From assembly GCA_910585435.1 (NCBI GenBank), contig CAJUEJ010000013.1, positions 1 through 64,000 on the forward strand: a DNA stretch of 64,000 bases. The letters are read 5' to 3'. Positions 52,749-61,118 of the stretch are shown in pieces; position 1 is the first letter of the stretch; the number at the start of each line of letters is the position of its first letter. This stretch comes from an uncultured Hungatella sp. GTDB lineage: Bacteria; Bacillota; Clostridia; Lachnospirales; Lachnospiraceae. The notes below the pieces were generated by a model. The model was not told the DNA's origin and ran no database searches. It worked only from the letters and a program-made list of their open reading frames with translations. Made by a program: the position numbers and the translations under genes.

Positions 52749-53415
52749 ATAAAGGTTCTGTTTGCTGAAGCTGTTTCATGCGGCTGTAAAACTGGATATA
52801 AAAATCTTCGTCACGGTTGAAGGGGGCCTGATAAAAATTCTCAAGAATCATAAGGCTGATTTTCTTCGCAAAGTCAGGTTCCTGTTTTCCGCCGGCGATC
52901 TTATCCTGAAACCCTTTTAAGTAATAGTGCCAGTCACACACAAACTTCTCATACCTCTCAAAATCCGGCGTATCGATCCATTTGCGAACTTTAACTTTTG
53001 TCCGGTTAGACCTTCTGCATTCTTTCGTCTGCAAAAAATAGCGAAATCCCCCATCCATATAATATCTCCCCAGAGGAAACAAACGGCAGAAGCCAGGGCG
53101 GAACTCATGGATTTCACAGCGCCCCTCCCCACTTAAAAAAGAACACCGTGCAGGCTGCCCGCTTATCTTCATATGAGGCAGAATCACCCCATCCACAACC
53201 CCCAACTCTATCCGCTCAGCCAACAAATCCCGGAAGTCACACCCCAACCAAAAGCAAAGCCGAAATACATCCAAAGGATCCAAAACAATAGTATCCGCCA
53301 TATTCTCACAGCACTCCGAACACCCCTCACAATCCCCGCACCCGGCCCTAACCATATCATTAGCCGTATACAATTTCCCATCCGAAATCTCATTCAAATC
53401 CACATGCCTCAGCAT
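52738..53415 (-). CDS. YkgJ-type cysteine-cluster protein
   Basis: 225 residues. Near the N-terminus CGDCEGCSECCENM supplies the Cys-x2-Cys-x2-Cys-x2-CC cluster of the YkgJ/UPF0153 family, and more conserved Cys residues follow (CSFLSGEGRCEIHEFRPGFCRLFP). Members probably bind an iron-sulfur cluster or zinc; their role is unknown. The gene stands alone, convergent to the MATE gene and divergent from the heptose operon, and is bracketed by inverted copies of the composite hairpin element. Copy e overlaps the last few codons. Confidence 0.85.
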   Translation of the reverse strand: MLRHVDLNEISDGKLYTANDMVRAGCGDCEGCSECCENMADTIVLDPLDVFRLCFWLGCDFRDLLAERIELGVVDGVILPHMKISGQPARCSFLSGEGRCEIHEFRPGFCRLFPLGRYYMDGGFRYFLQTKECRRSNRTKVKVRKWIDTPDFERYEKFVCDWHYYLKGFQDKIAGGKQEPDFAKKISLMILENFYQAPFNRDEDFYIQFYSRMKQLQQTEPLCQR

Positions 53416-53486
53416 ATCCCCTCACCTCCGCAACCCTTACTCCCACCCTTACTGTCCAGGTACTACTCCAATTTAGCAAACATCTG

Positions 53487-53648
53487 AATCAGAGAAAACG
53501 TAGCTGGGAGAGGGCGTTGTATAGTTTCTTTCCGGGTAATTGAAGACCATCGGCACTTAGGCGCTGTCTTTTAGCGCCTTAGTACCGCTATGCTCTTCAC
53601 TTAGTGCGAACGTGCCCGGAAAGAAACTATACAACGCCCTCTCCCAGC
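53487..53648 (-). repeat. Composite hairpin element, copy c
   Basis: Outer arms 53503-53536 and 53615-53648 are perfect 34-bp inverted repeats. The core stem 53551-53564 with 53574-53587 closes a loop that reads AAAAGAC on the minus strand. The box GGGCACGTTCGCACT (minus strand, 53602-53616) and tail GCTACGTTTTCTCTGATT (minus strand, 53487-53504) match copies a and b. It fills most of the 463-base gap between divergent genes; the rest contains the promoter at 53718. Confidence 0.9.
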
Positions 53649-53717
53649 GGCCCCTCACGCCTCCCCCCCCTGCCAAATCCCCCAGTACCTAAACAATAAC
53701 TCTCCCCTTGATAGTTC

Positions 53718-53746
53718 TTGACAATAATACCCATGTAGACTAAAAT
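53718..53746 (+). promoter_or_regulatory. Strong sigma-A promoter for the heptose operon
   Basis: TTGACA (53718-53723), exactly 17 bases, TAAAAT (53741-53746), giving a leader of about 125 bases before hddC. Confidence 0.8.
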
Positions 53747-53878
53747 ACCAGTAAATTGAAAAGAAAATTACCCAAATAAATATAAATATCGTCAAAAAAG
53801 AAAGCAAAGATAACAGGATACCCGGAAGATCTTGGTGTATCTTGATTTGTTTTTTGTTGAAAGGATGGTAATAGCAGA

Positions 53879-54586
53879 ATGCAGGCGATTTTACTGGCGG
53901 GAGGCCTGGGAACCCGGCTTCGCAGTGTAGTGAACGATCGGCCGAAGCCTATGGCCTTGATTCAGGGAAAGCCGTTTATGGAATATGTGATCCTGGAGCT
54001 GAAAAAACAGGGAATTAAAGATATTATCTTCGCGGTAGGATATAAAGGCACCATGGTGGAAGAATATTTTGGAGACGGAAAGGCTTTTGGCTTTCATGCC
54101 TTCTATGCATATGAGGAGACCCTGCTGGGAACGGCAGGGGCTATCAGAAACGGGGCTGGCTATGTTACGGAGCCCCAGGTGCTGGTGCTTAATGCAGATA
54201 CTTTTTACCGGCTGGATTACAGGCGGCTGTGGAATTTAAAACAGGATATGGCACTGGATATGGCACTGGTGCTGCGGCGGGTGGAGGATATATCCCGGTA
54301 CGGGGAGGCTGTTCTGAGTGACGGGATGCTTACAAGGTTTAATGAAAAATCGTCCAAAGCCCGTCCAGGCACTATCAACGGAGGGGTCTATCTGCTGTCA
54401 AAGGAGCTGATTGACCAGATTCCTGAGGGGAAGGTTTCTCTGGAGAATGAGATGATTCCCCGGTGGATGGAGGAAGGCCGGCGGCTGGGCGGGTTTGTCA
54501 ATGACGGATATTTTATAGATATAGGAATTCCGGAGGATTATTACCGTTTTATGGACGACGTGGAGAAGGGAGTGCTTGTATGGTAA
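53879..54586 (+). CDS. hddC: D-glycero-D-manno-heptose 1-phosphate guanylyltransferase
   Basis: 235 residues of the nucleotidyltransferase fold: AILLAGGLGTRLRSVVNDRPKP-type start (here MQAILLAGGLGTRLRSV), KPMALIQGKPFMEYVI, ETLLGTAGAIRNG and LVLNADTFY metal site. The family also contains glucose- and mannose-1-phosphate enzymes, but the next three genes complete a heptose pathway, so HddC is the best call. It would make GDP-D-glycero-alpha-D-manno-heptose. The end overlaps hddA by 7 bases. Confidence 0.87.
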   Translation: MQAILLAGGLGTRLRSVVNDRPKPMALIQGKPFMEYVILELKKQGIKDIIFAVGYKGTMVEEYFGDGKAFGFHAFYAYEETLLGTAGAIRNGAGYVTEPQVLVLNADTFYRLDYRRLWNLKQDMALDMALVLRRVEDISRYGEAVLSDGMLTRFNEKSSKARPGTINGGVYLLSKELIDQIPEGKVSLENEMIPRWMEEGRRLGGFVNDGYFIDIGIPEDYYRFMDDVEKGVLVW

Positions 54587-55650
54587 TCAGAGGAAGAGCG
54601 CCTTTGAGAATCAGCTTCGGAGGAGGGGGAACCGACGTGGCGCCGTTTTGCGTAGAGCAGGGAGGGGCCATTATCGGAAGCACTATCAACAAGTATGCCT
54701 ACTGCTCCATCGTTCCCAGAGAGGACGACCAGATTATCGTCCATTCTCTGGATTTCGACATGACAGTAAAATATAATACCAGGGAAAACTATGTGTATGA
54801 CGGAAAGCTGGATCTGGTGACTGCGGCTTTGAAGGCTATGGACATAAAGCAGGGCTGTGAGGTGTATTTACAGTGCGATGCACCGGCCGGCTCCGGCCTT
54901 GGAACCTCCTCTACGGTGATGGTGGCCCTTCTGGTTGCCATGGCCCGCTGGAAGGGGATCACCATGGATGCCTATGGGCTGGCGGATCTGGCTTACCAGG
55001 TGGAGAGGGAGGATTTAAAGATTGACGGCGGATACCAGGATCAGTATGCCTCCACCTTCGGAGGATTTAACTTTATCGAATTCCACGGAAGGAACAATGT
55101 GGTGGTAAATCCCCTGCGGATAAAGAAGGATATTCTCAATGAGCTGCAGTATAACCTGCTGCTGTGCTATACCGGCGGGATTCACGTGTCGGCCAATATT
55201 ATAAAGGATCAGGTCAGCAATTATACGAAGAAGGATCCTTTTGACGCCATGTGTGAGGTGAAGGCCCTGGCCTATGCCATGAAGGATGAACTTCTGAAAG
55301 GGAATTTTAACAGCTTCGGCCGGCTTCTGGATTACGGGTGGAAGAGCAAGAAGAGGATGAGCAGCAAGATAACCAATCCCCAGATTGACCAGCTGTATGA
55401 GGAGGCCCTGAAGGCGGGGGCTTTAGGAGGAAAGCTTCTGGGAGCCGGAGGCGGAGGCTACCTTTTGGTGTACTGCCCCTACAATGTGCGGCATAAAGTG
55501 GCGGCCCGCTTAGAACAGGCAGGGGGACAGCTGACAGACTGGAATTTTGAACTGCGGGGGGCCCAGTCCTGGATCGCAGATGAAGACCGGTGGCATTATG
55601 ATACAGTGAAGGTGCAGATGCCTGATAAGGAGTACCAGTTTCAATTCTAA
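54580..55650 (+). CDS. hddA: D-glycero-alpha-D-manno-heptose 7-phosphate kinase
   Basis: 356 residues of the GHMP kinase family. The N-terminal RGRAPLRISFGGGGTDVAPF is diagnostic of heptose/fucose-type GHMP kinases, the ATP loop is PAGSGLGTSSTVMVALL, and the C-terminal motif GKLLGAGGGGYLLVY is intact. It phosphorylates position 1 of heptose-7-phosphate. It overlaps hddC and is followed by gmhB after 48 bases. Confidence 0.93.
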   Translation: MVIRGRAPLRISFGGGGTDVAPFCVEQGGAIIGSTINKYAYCSIVPREDDQIIVHSLDFDMTVKYNTRENYVYDGKLDLVTAALKAMDIKQGCEVYLQCDAPAGSGLGTSSTVMVALLVAMARWKGITMDAYGLADLAYQVEREDLKIDGGYQDQYASTFGGFNFIEFHGRNNVVVNPLRIKKDILNELQYNLLLCYTGGIHVSANIIKDQVSNYTKKDPFDAMCEVKALAYAMKDELLKGNFNSFGRLLDYGWKSKKRMSSKITNPQIDQLYEEALKAGALGGKLLGAGGGGYLLVYCPYNVRHKVAARLEQAGGQLTDWNFELRGAQSWIADEDRWHYDTVKVQMPDKEYQFQF

Positions 55651-55698
55651 ATTCCGTTACAGCTAAATTGAGTGAAACTATGGAGAACACATGGAATT

Positions 55699-56289
55699 AT
55701 GGATCGGGTAGTGTTTTTGGACAGAGACGGGACTATCAATGAGGAAGTCCATTATCTTCACAGGCCGGAGGAATTAAAGCTTCTGCCGGGAGTGGGAGAA
55801 GCGCTGAAAAGCCTTAGGCAGGCCGGCTTCAAGCTGGTGGTGATTACCAACCAGGCAGGGGTGGCCAGAGGCTATTACAGTTGTGAGGATGTGGAAGCGC
55901 TTCACACATATATGAATCAGAAGCTTGGGGAATACGGGGCAGGAATTGACAGATTCTTCTACTGTCCCCATCACCCGGAACACGGAGTGGGAATATATAA
56001 AAAGAACTGCAGCTGCCGCAAGCCGGGGATCGGCATGTTTCAGAGGGCGGAGGAACTATTTCAGGTGGACAAGGCCCATTCCTACATGATCGGGGACAAG
56101 CTGATCGATGTCCAGGCCGGTGTAAATTACGGAATCCCCGGAATCCTGGTGGGAACCGGATACGGCTCTTTATTAAAGAAAGAAATGGAAGAGAAAGGGG
56201 AAAAGCCCTTATATGATTTTTACGCGGAAACTCTTGTGGACGCAGCAGAATACATTCTTGACAGAGAAAACCATGTCAGACACTTCTGA
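55699..56289 (+). CDS. gmhB: D-glycero-D-manno-heptose 1,7-bisphosphate 7-phosphatase
   Basis: 196 residues from ATG 55699. HAD-superfamily enzyme with nucleophile and acid Asp8/Asp10 in FLDRDGTINEE, the Thr motif VVITNQAGVARGYY, the zinc-binding CPHHPEHGVGIYKKNCSCRKP-type loop (Cys-x-His and Cys-x-Cys) and MIGDKLIDVQAG. It removes the 7-phosphate to leave heptose-1-phosphate. Its 3' end adjoins gmhA. Confidence 0.93.
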   Translation: MDRVVFLDRDGTINEEVHYLHRPEELKLLPGVGEALKSLRQAGFKLVVITNQAGVARGYYSCEDVEALHTYMNQKLGEYGAGIDRFFYCPHHPEHGVGIYKKNCSCRKPGIGMFQRAEELFQVDKAHSYMIGDKLIDVQAGVNYGIPGILVGTGYGSLLKKEMEEKGEKPLYDFYAETLVDAAEYILDRENHVRHF

Positions 56290-56308
56290 AAGGGAGACAG
56301 CAGACCAT

Positions 56309-56935
56309 ATGGAATATTTAGAAGAACTGATACAGCGGTATCCGGTGCTGGAGCCGGTGAGAGAGCAGATTGCACAGGCATACCAGATGCTGAAAACGTG
56401 TTACGAGAACGGCCATAAGATTCTGGTTGCCGGCAACGGAGGAAGCGGAGCAGACTCAGAGCATATAGTCGGGGAGCTGATGAAAGGCTTTAAGAAAAAA
56501 CGGAGCCTGCCAGAGGATATGGCAAAGAAACTTATGGAGGCAGACCAGGAGGCAGGCAGGGAGCTTGCCGGGAAGCTGCAGGGAGCCCTTCCGGCCATTG
56601 CACTTACAGGCCATCCCGGGCTGTCCACAGCATTTTTAAATGATGTGGACGGAGAGATGATTTATGCCCAGCAGGTATACGGCTACGGGACAGAAGGAGA
56701 TGTGCTCTGGGCAATCTCCACGTCCGGCAATGCAAAAAACATCCATTATGCCTGTGTGACAGCCAGGGCCAGGGGAATCCGGATCCTGGGCCTGACGGGA
56801 AAAGACGGAGGGAAACTGAAGCAGGATGCAGATGTGGCTGTTGTGGTGCCTGAGACGGAGACATTCAAGATCCAGGAACTTCATCTGCCGGTTTACCATG
56901 CATTGTGCCTGATGCTGGAGGAATGTTTCTTTTAA
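56309..56935 (+). CDS. gmhA: Sedoheptulose-7-phosphate isomerase
   Basis: 208 residues from ATG 56309, with AGGGAG twelve bases upstream; an ATG at 56273, overlapping gmhB, would add 12 residues. SIS-domain motifs: KILVAGNGGSGADSEHIVGEL and ISTSGNAKNIHYACVTAR, with His and Glu residues at the end (FKIQELHLPVYHALC). It starts the pathway by turning sedoheptulose-7-phosphate into D-glycero-D-manno-heptose-7-phosphate. An internal segment (KKKRSLPEDMAKKLMEADQE) is longer than in enteric GmhA. Confidence 0.92.
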   Translation: MEYLEELIQRYPVLEPVREQIAQAYQMLKTCYENGHKILVAGNGGSGADSEHIVGELMKGFKKKRSLPEDMAKKLMEADQEAGRELAGKLQGALPAIALTGHPGLSTAFLNDVDGEMIYAQQVYGYGTEGDVLWAISTSGNAKNIHYACVTARARGIRILGLTGKDGGKLKQDADVAVVVPETETFKIQELHLPVYHALCLMLEECFF

Positions 56936-56949
56936 ACAGGAGAAAAACT

Positions 56950-57729
56950 ATGAGATTTCATACATTTGCTATTTGTGCATATAAAGACTCGCCCTATCTG
57001 GAGGCGTGTATCCGTTCTCTCAAGAGCCAGACAGTGCCATCGGAGATTATCTGTACCACCTCCACCCCCAGCCGCTATCTGACAGACATGATGAAGAAAT
57101 ATCAGATTCCCCTTTACGTAAGACAGGGGGAAAGCGATATCCAGGCAGACTGGAATTTCGCCGTTGAGAAAGCCAGGGGAGCCTTTGTCACCATCGCACA
57201 CCAGGACGATATGTACGGACGCCATTATGTGGAGGAGCTTAAAAAAAGCTTCAGAAGATGGCCGGATATGACTGTGTTTATGACTGACGGGGTCACGGTA
57301 AAAGACGGAAAGCTTTGCCTGTGGAACACAAAAGAGATGATAAAGAAAACTCTTCGCATGCCTCTCAGGCTAAAAGGGCTGGCCGACAGAGAGATAATAA
57401 AGAAAGGCGTGCTTCGCCTGGGAAATCCGGTGATGTGCCCTTCCTGCGCCTATCGGAAAAATTATCTGCCGGATCCGATTTTTCATTCTGAGTACCGATA
57501 CGCCCTGGATTGGGACAGCATGACAGTTCTGGCAAAGTGGCCAGGACGGTTTGTCTGTGTGGAGAAGCCTCTTTTATTTTACAGAATTCATGACGGTGCA
57601 GCTACAAAGGCCTGCATCGAAAACCATCTCCGGGAGAAGGAGGAGATGGAGATGTTTAAGAAGTTCTGGCCTGAGAAGGCTGCAGATGCTTTGATGAAGG
57701 TCTATAAAAGGGCGTCCAAAGAGTGGTAA
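56950..57729 (+). CDS. Family 2 glycosyltransferase
   Basis: 259 residues from ATG 56950, seven bases after AGGAG. Motifs: HTFAICAYKDSPYLEACIRSL, SDIQADWNFAVEKARGAFV and the metal site IAHQDDMYGRHYVEEL, in which HQDD replaces the usual DDD. The C-terminal part (LDWDSMTVLAKWPGRFVCV) is typical of GT2 enzymes acting on surface glycans. Its place 14 bases after gmhA suggests that it may transfer the heptose, but donor specificity cannot be read from the sequence. Confidence 0.87.
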   Translation: MRFHTFAICAYKDSPYLEACIRSLKSQTVPSEIICTTSTPSRYLTDMMKKYQIPLYVRQGESDIQADWNFAVEKARGAFVTIAHQDDMYGRHYVEELKKSFRRWPDMTVFMTDGVTVKDGKLCLWNTKEMIKKTLRMPLRLKGLADREIIKKGVLRLGNPVMCPSCAYRKNYLPDPIFHSEYRYALDWDSMTVLAKWPGRFVCVEKPLLFYRIHDGAATKACIENHLREKEEMEMFKKFWPEKAADALMKVYKRASKEW

Positions 57730-57756
57730 TATATACCGGAGAGGAGGGGAAGGCCT

Positions 57757-59592
57757 GTGGAAAAAAAGGATTCCTTAGCAAAATTTTATCGTTGGAAGGG
57801 CGAGGTGCTTATAGCCGGCGCTTTGCTGGCATTTGCCTTTTTTATCAACAGGGGAATTGAAATCCGGGGCCTTTTCATGGATGACTTAGAGCTTTGGTCC
57901 CGTTACCAGGATCTTCCTTTCTGGAAATTTATGTTTCCGGCAGGAGAGGACAGCTTCCGTTTCCTGTACTATATACTGGCATATGTTCAGATGGCCTTGT
58001 TGGGAAACCACATTACCTGGTTTGTGCCCTGCAATATCATCATAAACGGTCTCATCGCCTATACCGTGTTCCGGTTCGGCCGGTGTGTGGCAAAAAATGT
58101 AATCATCGGATTCCTGTGCGGGATCTTGTATCTGATCTCCAGGATGTCCTGCTTTCAGATTTCACAGGTGTGGGGGTTGATGGAAAGTGTGTCCCTGTGG
58201 ATGGCTGTGGGAATACTGTATTGCCTGTATCAATATCTCAATGAGACAAAGACCCAGAGGCCTTATTTTCAGATTGCATGCGGACTGTACTTTGGAGTGT
58301 GCTTTGTCAACGGCCGCTATATGGTGCTGGCAGTTATTCTGCTGGCAGCTCTTGGGATGAAGGTGGATAAAAAGCTTAGGAACTGGCTGCTTCCTGTGGC
58401 GCTGCTTGCCCTGGTGCTGCTGATCCGTTTTCTGGCTGCAGGATCCCTGATTCCCGCAGGGCCGGAGGGAACCGGTATTTTTGGCGGGACGGATTGGGTA
58501 AAGGCGGCCGGCCGCGGGCTGCAGCAGATACTGTATCTTCTGGGCATCAACACAGGCGCCCAGGGGATGTGCGGGCTGAACTGGCAGGCCTCTCCCAGAT
58601 GGGTCAGAGTCTTTGTGATAACAGCCAATCTGTGGATCCTGGTACTGACCATAGTCTTTCTTGTGAAATTTTTCTGTGATTGGATACACTGGAAAAGCAC
58701 TTTGTGTAATCTGTGCCTGTTTCTTTTGTTTATTGCTGCCTGTATTGTAAGCAACAGTGTAACCGAGCAGATACAGCTGCGCCAGGTCTATGTCTCTATG
58801 ACTGGGTTCTTCATTATGCTGGCTTATATGTGCGGGGTGGCGGCAAGATCCAAGGCCAAAATTCTGCCTGATTATCACAGCATGCTGGTCTGTACCGCTG
58901 TCATAATCCTGTATTCTGCCCTCATGTTCCCGGTGGAGAATTTTTACAGAAAAATGTATCCCAACCTTAATTTCTGGAACGGCCAGCATCAGGCCAACTC
59001 CCTGGCAGAGCAGACTTACGAAAAATACGGCAACAGCCTTTTCGGGAAGAAAATCTATATTCTGGAGAATTCTTATGGCCTTACAGAGGAAAATGCCAAA
59101 ACATTTTTCAGGACATTTAGCCGCGGGCAGAAGGCGGAAAGCGTGGAAGTGATATTTGCCGATTCCATCCGGGATTTCGGGCTGATACGGAACAACATGG
59201 TGATTCTGCGGGAGGAGCCCAAGTTCCATGTATACCAGGATATTACCAGCTTTGTAAAAGATCTGAAATGCGACGCGGTGTATGGATATTACCCGGACGA
59301 ATGGATGGGGGAGACGGCAAAGATACGGGTCATGGCCGGAGAGACAGGGAATATCCAGCTGCAGCTTATGTACCCGGGCGCCATGACAGGAGAGGAGATT
59401 TCTTCTATTTATCAGGACGGAGTACTGGTGCGGGAGATTCAGATTGAAGAGAACATTACCTATGTGGATTTACAGACAGAGCCCTACAATATAGTCGAAC
59501 TGGACTTTGAAAATAATTTTTATTCAAAAAATGCGTATGAATCGTCAGAGGGAACCCGGCTTGCCATGATGGTGCGGATTACGGCGGACTGA
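57757..59592 (+). CDS. Polytopic membrane protein, GT-C/GtrII-like
   Basis: 611 residues from GTG 57757, behind a very strong GAGGAGGGG site. About ten hydrophobic helices occupy residues 15-410, and a soluble beta-rich tail of about 200 residues follows. After the first helix comes FMDDLELWSRYQ, an acidic motif in the first outer loop as in GT-C glycosyltransferases. I do not recognise a named family beyond that resemblance. With the next gene it may attach sugars from polyprenyl-phosphate donors at the outer face, as Gtr proteins do. Confidence 0.7.
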   Translation: MEKKDSLAKFYRWKGEVLIAGALLAFAFFINRGIEIRGLFMDDLELWSRYQDLPFWKFMFPAGEDSFRFLYYILAYVQMALLGNHITWFVPCNIIINGLIAYTVFRFGRCVAKNVIIGFLCGILYLISRMSCFQISQVWGLMESVSLWMAVGILYCLYQYLNETKTQRPYFQIACGLYFGVCFVNGRYMVLAVILLAALGMKVDKKLRNWLLPVALLALVLLIRFLAAGSLIPAGPEGTGIFGGTDWVKAAGRGLQQILYLLGINTGAQGMCGLNWQASPRWVRVFVITANLWILVLTIVFLVKFFCDWIHWKSTLCNLCLFLLFIAACIVSNSVTEQIQLRQVYVSMTGFFIMLAYMCGVAARSKAKILPDYHSMLVCTAVIILYSALMFPVENFYRKMYPNLNFWNGQHQANSLAEQTYEKYGNSLFGKKIYILENSYGLTEENAKTFFRTFSRGQKAESVEVIFADSIRDFGLIRNNMVILREEPKFHVYQDITSFVKDLKCDAVYGYYPDEWMGETAKIRVMAGETGNIQLQLMYPGAMTGEEISSIYQDGVLVREIQIEENITYVDLQTEPYNIVELDFENNFYSKNAYESSEGTRLAMMVRITAD

Positions 59593-59698
59593 TTCCTGGC
59601 AGGCCCATTCCAGCGGGCCGTACGGCCAGTGCAGCAGGCGGGGCGGCCGTATCAGAGGCATATTGAGGGAATGCAGTGGAAGAAAGAGAGGAAGATGT

Positions 59699-61096
59699 AT
59701 GGACAAGCAGAAAAGATGGTATTACCTGGTGCCATTGACAGGCGGAATCCTGTGCGTGTGGTATCTGTATCTGTCTTTTTATGATGTGGTATATTCGGAT
59801 TATATCCGCCTGGTCAACAGTTACCTGCCGGATGTGTGGAACCCGGAGAAGTTTTTTGTGCGGGATGTGTTTACCAGGATTCCCATCAATTATGTGATGC
59901 GGATCATCAATACCACTTTTTTTCACTACAGCATCCGGTTTGACCAGGCGCTGGGCGTATTTTCCCTGATGCTGTCCGGGGCAGCCATATCCTGTTACTG
60001 TATCCGCAGACACATAAGTACTGTCTGGTATCTGATTCTTATGGCCGTCTTTTTCAGCCTGAACAAATGGGAGATGATGAACAACGGCAGCGGCTGGGTA
60101 CATTTTCTTGCATTCGCCGGATTTTTTTACCATTATATTGTGTGGGAGAGAATATGGACCGGCCAGGAGAAAAAGGGAGACCATGTAAAAATGCTTTTGC
60201 TTCCCTGGATCATAACCCTGGGAATCGCCGGGCCTTACTGCGCGGTGTATTCAGGGGTTTTGCTTTTAGGATACGGCTTCTGTATGGTTGTCACCTGGAG
60301 GAGGACTAACAAATGGGACAGGCGGTACCCTTTATACGGCGTGTGCGCCGTCCTTCCCCTTCTTATCTATATGTGGAGCACCTCCCATGTGAGTACAGGC
60401 TTATCCTCCGACGGATCCCTGCTGCGGCAGTTTCTGGATACTCCTGGTTTTTTTGTCCGGTTTTTTATAAAGTCTCTGTGTTCTACCATCATAGGCGGGG
60501 AGACGGCGGCAGAGGTTTTTGCCACCAACACACCTTATATGGTTCTGGGGCTGCTGGCAGGAGCAGCGTATCTGCTGGCTTTGTGGTATCAGTTCCGCTA
60601 TAAGCTTTACGAGAAGACTTTATTTCCCCTGATCTTCATTGTCTCGGGAGGGATGAACCATGTGTTGATCCTGCTTTCCCGCTGGTCGTTTTTAATAGAG
60701 AGCTATGGTATGAGTTCCCGCTATGCCCTTCAGTTTCAGGTAGGAATCCTGGGGATCCTTCTGACCTTTGCAATTTTGTGGCAGCAGTGGAAGGAGGAGA
60801 GGGAAGAGGATACAAAACAGAAGAACCATAAGATAGAAAAAGCAGTGATTGCTCTCATGGCAGTTGTGTTTTTGGCAGGAAATGGATATACTACATGCAG
60901 GGAGATACGGATGACCAAGTATCGGAAAGAGGCCTGTGTCAACCGGGCGGTGATTGCCCTGGATTTTGAGAACAGAACCGACGAAGAGCTGGCGGCATCC
61001 TTTGAATATCATACCGGATCAGCGGACGGAGGAGAGCTGGTAAGGAATGCCCTTACCATATTGAAGGAACACAAGTGGAACGTATTTAACAGATGA
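59699..61096 (+). CDS. Polytopic membrane protein, GT-C-like
   Basis: 465 residues from ATG 59699 (GAGAGGAAG six bases ahead). About ten hydrophobic helices; the first outer loop has FYDVVYSDYIRLVNSYLPD and an Asp/Arg-rich FVRDVFTRIPINYVMR, resembling the active-site loop of GT-C enzymes. It ends in a short soluble segment. It lies between another GT-C-like gene and the CDP-sugar genes, in the same orientation. Not assigned to a named family; a role in glycan assembly is inferred from context. Confidence 0.68.
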   Translation: MDKQKRWYYLVPLTGGILCVWYLYLSFYDVVYSDYIRLVNSYLPDVWNPEKFFVRDVFTRIPINYVMRIINTTFFHYSIRFDQALGVFSLMLSGAAISCYCIRRHISTVWYLILMAVFFSLNKWEMMNNGSGWVHFLAFAGFFYHYIVWERIWTGQEKKGDHVKMLLLPWIITLGIAGPYCAVYSGVLLLGYGFCMVVTWRRTNKWDRRYPLYGVCAVLPLLIYMWSTSHVSTGLSSDGSLLRQFLDTPGFFVRFFIKSLCSTIIGGETAAEVFATNTPYMVLGLLAGAAYLLALWYQFRYKLYEKTLFPLIFIVSGGMNHVLILLSRWSFLIESYGMSSRYALQFQVGILGILLTFAILWQQWKEEREEDTKQKNHKIEKAVIALMAVVFLAGNGYTTCREIRMTKYRKEACVNRAVIALDFENRTDEELAASFEYHTGSADGGELVRNALTILKEHKWNVFNR

Positions 61097-61118
61097 TGTA
61101 TTAGACGAGGAGGAGAAG

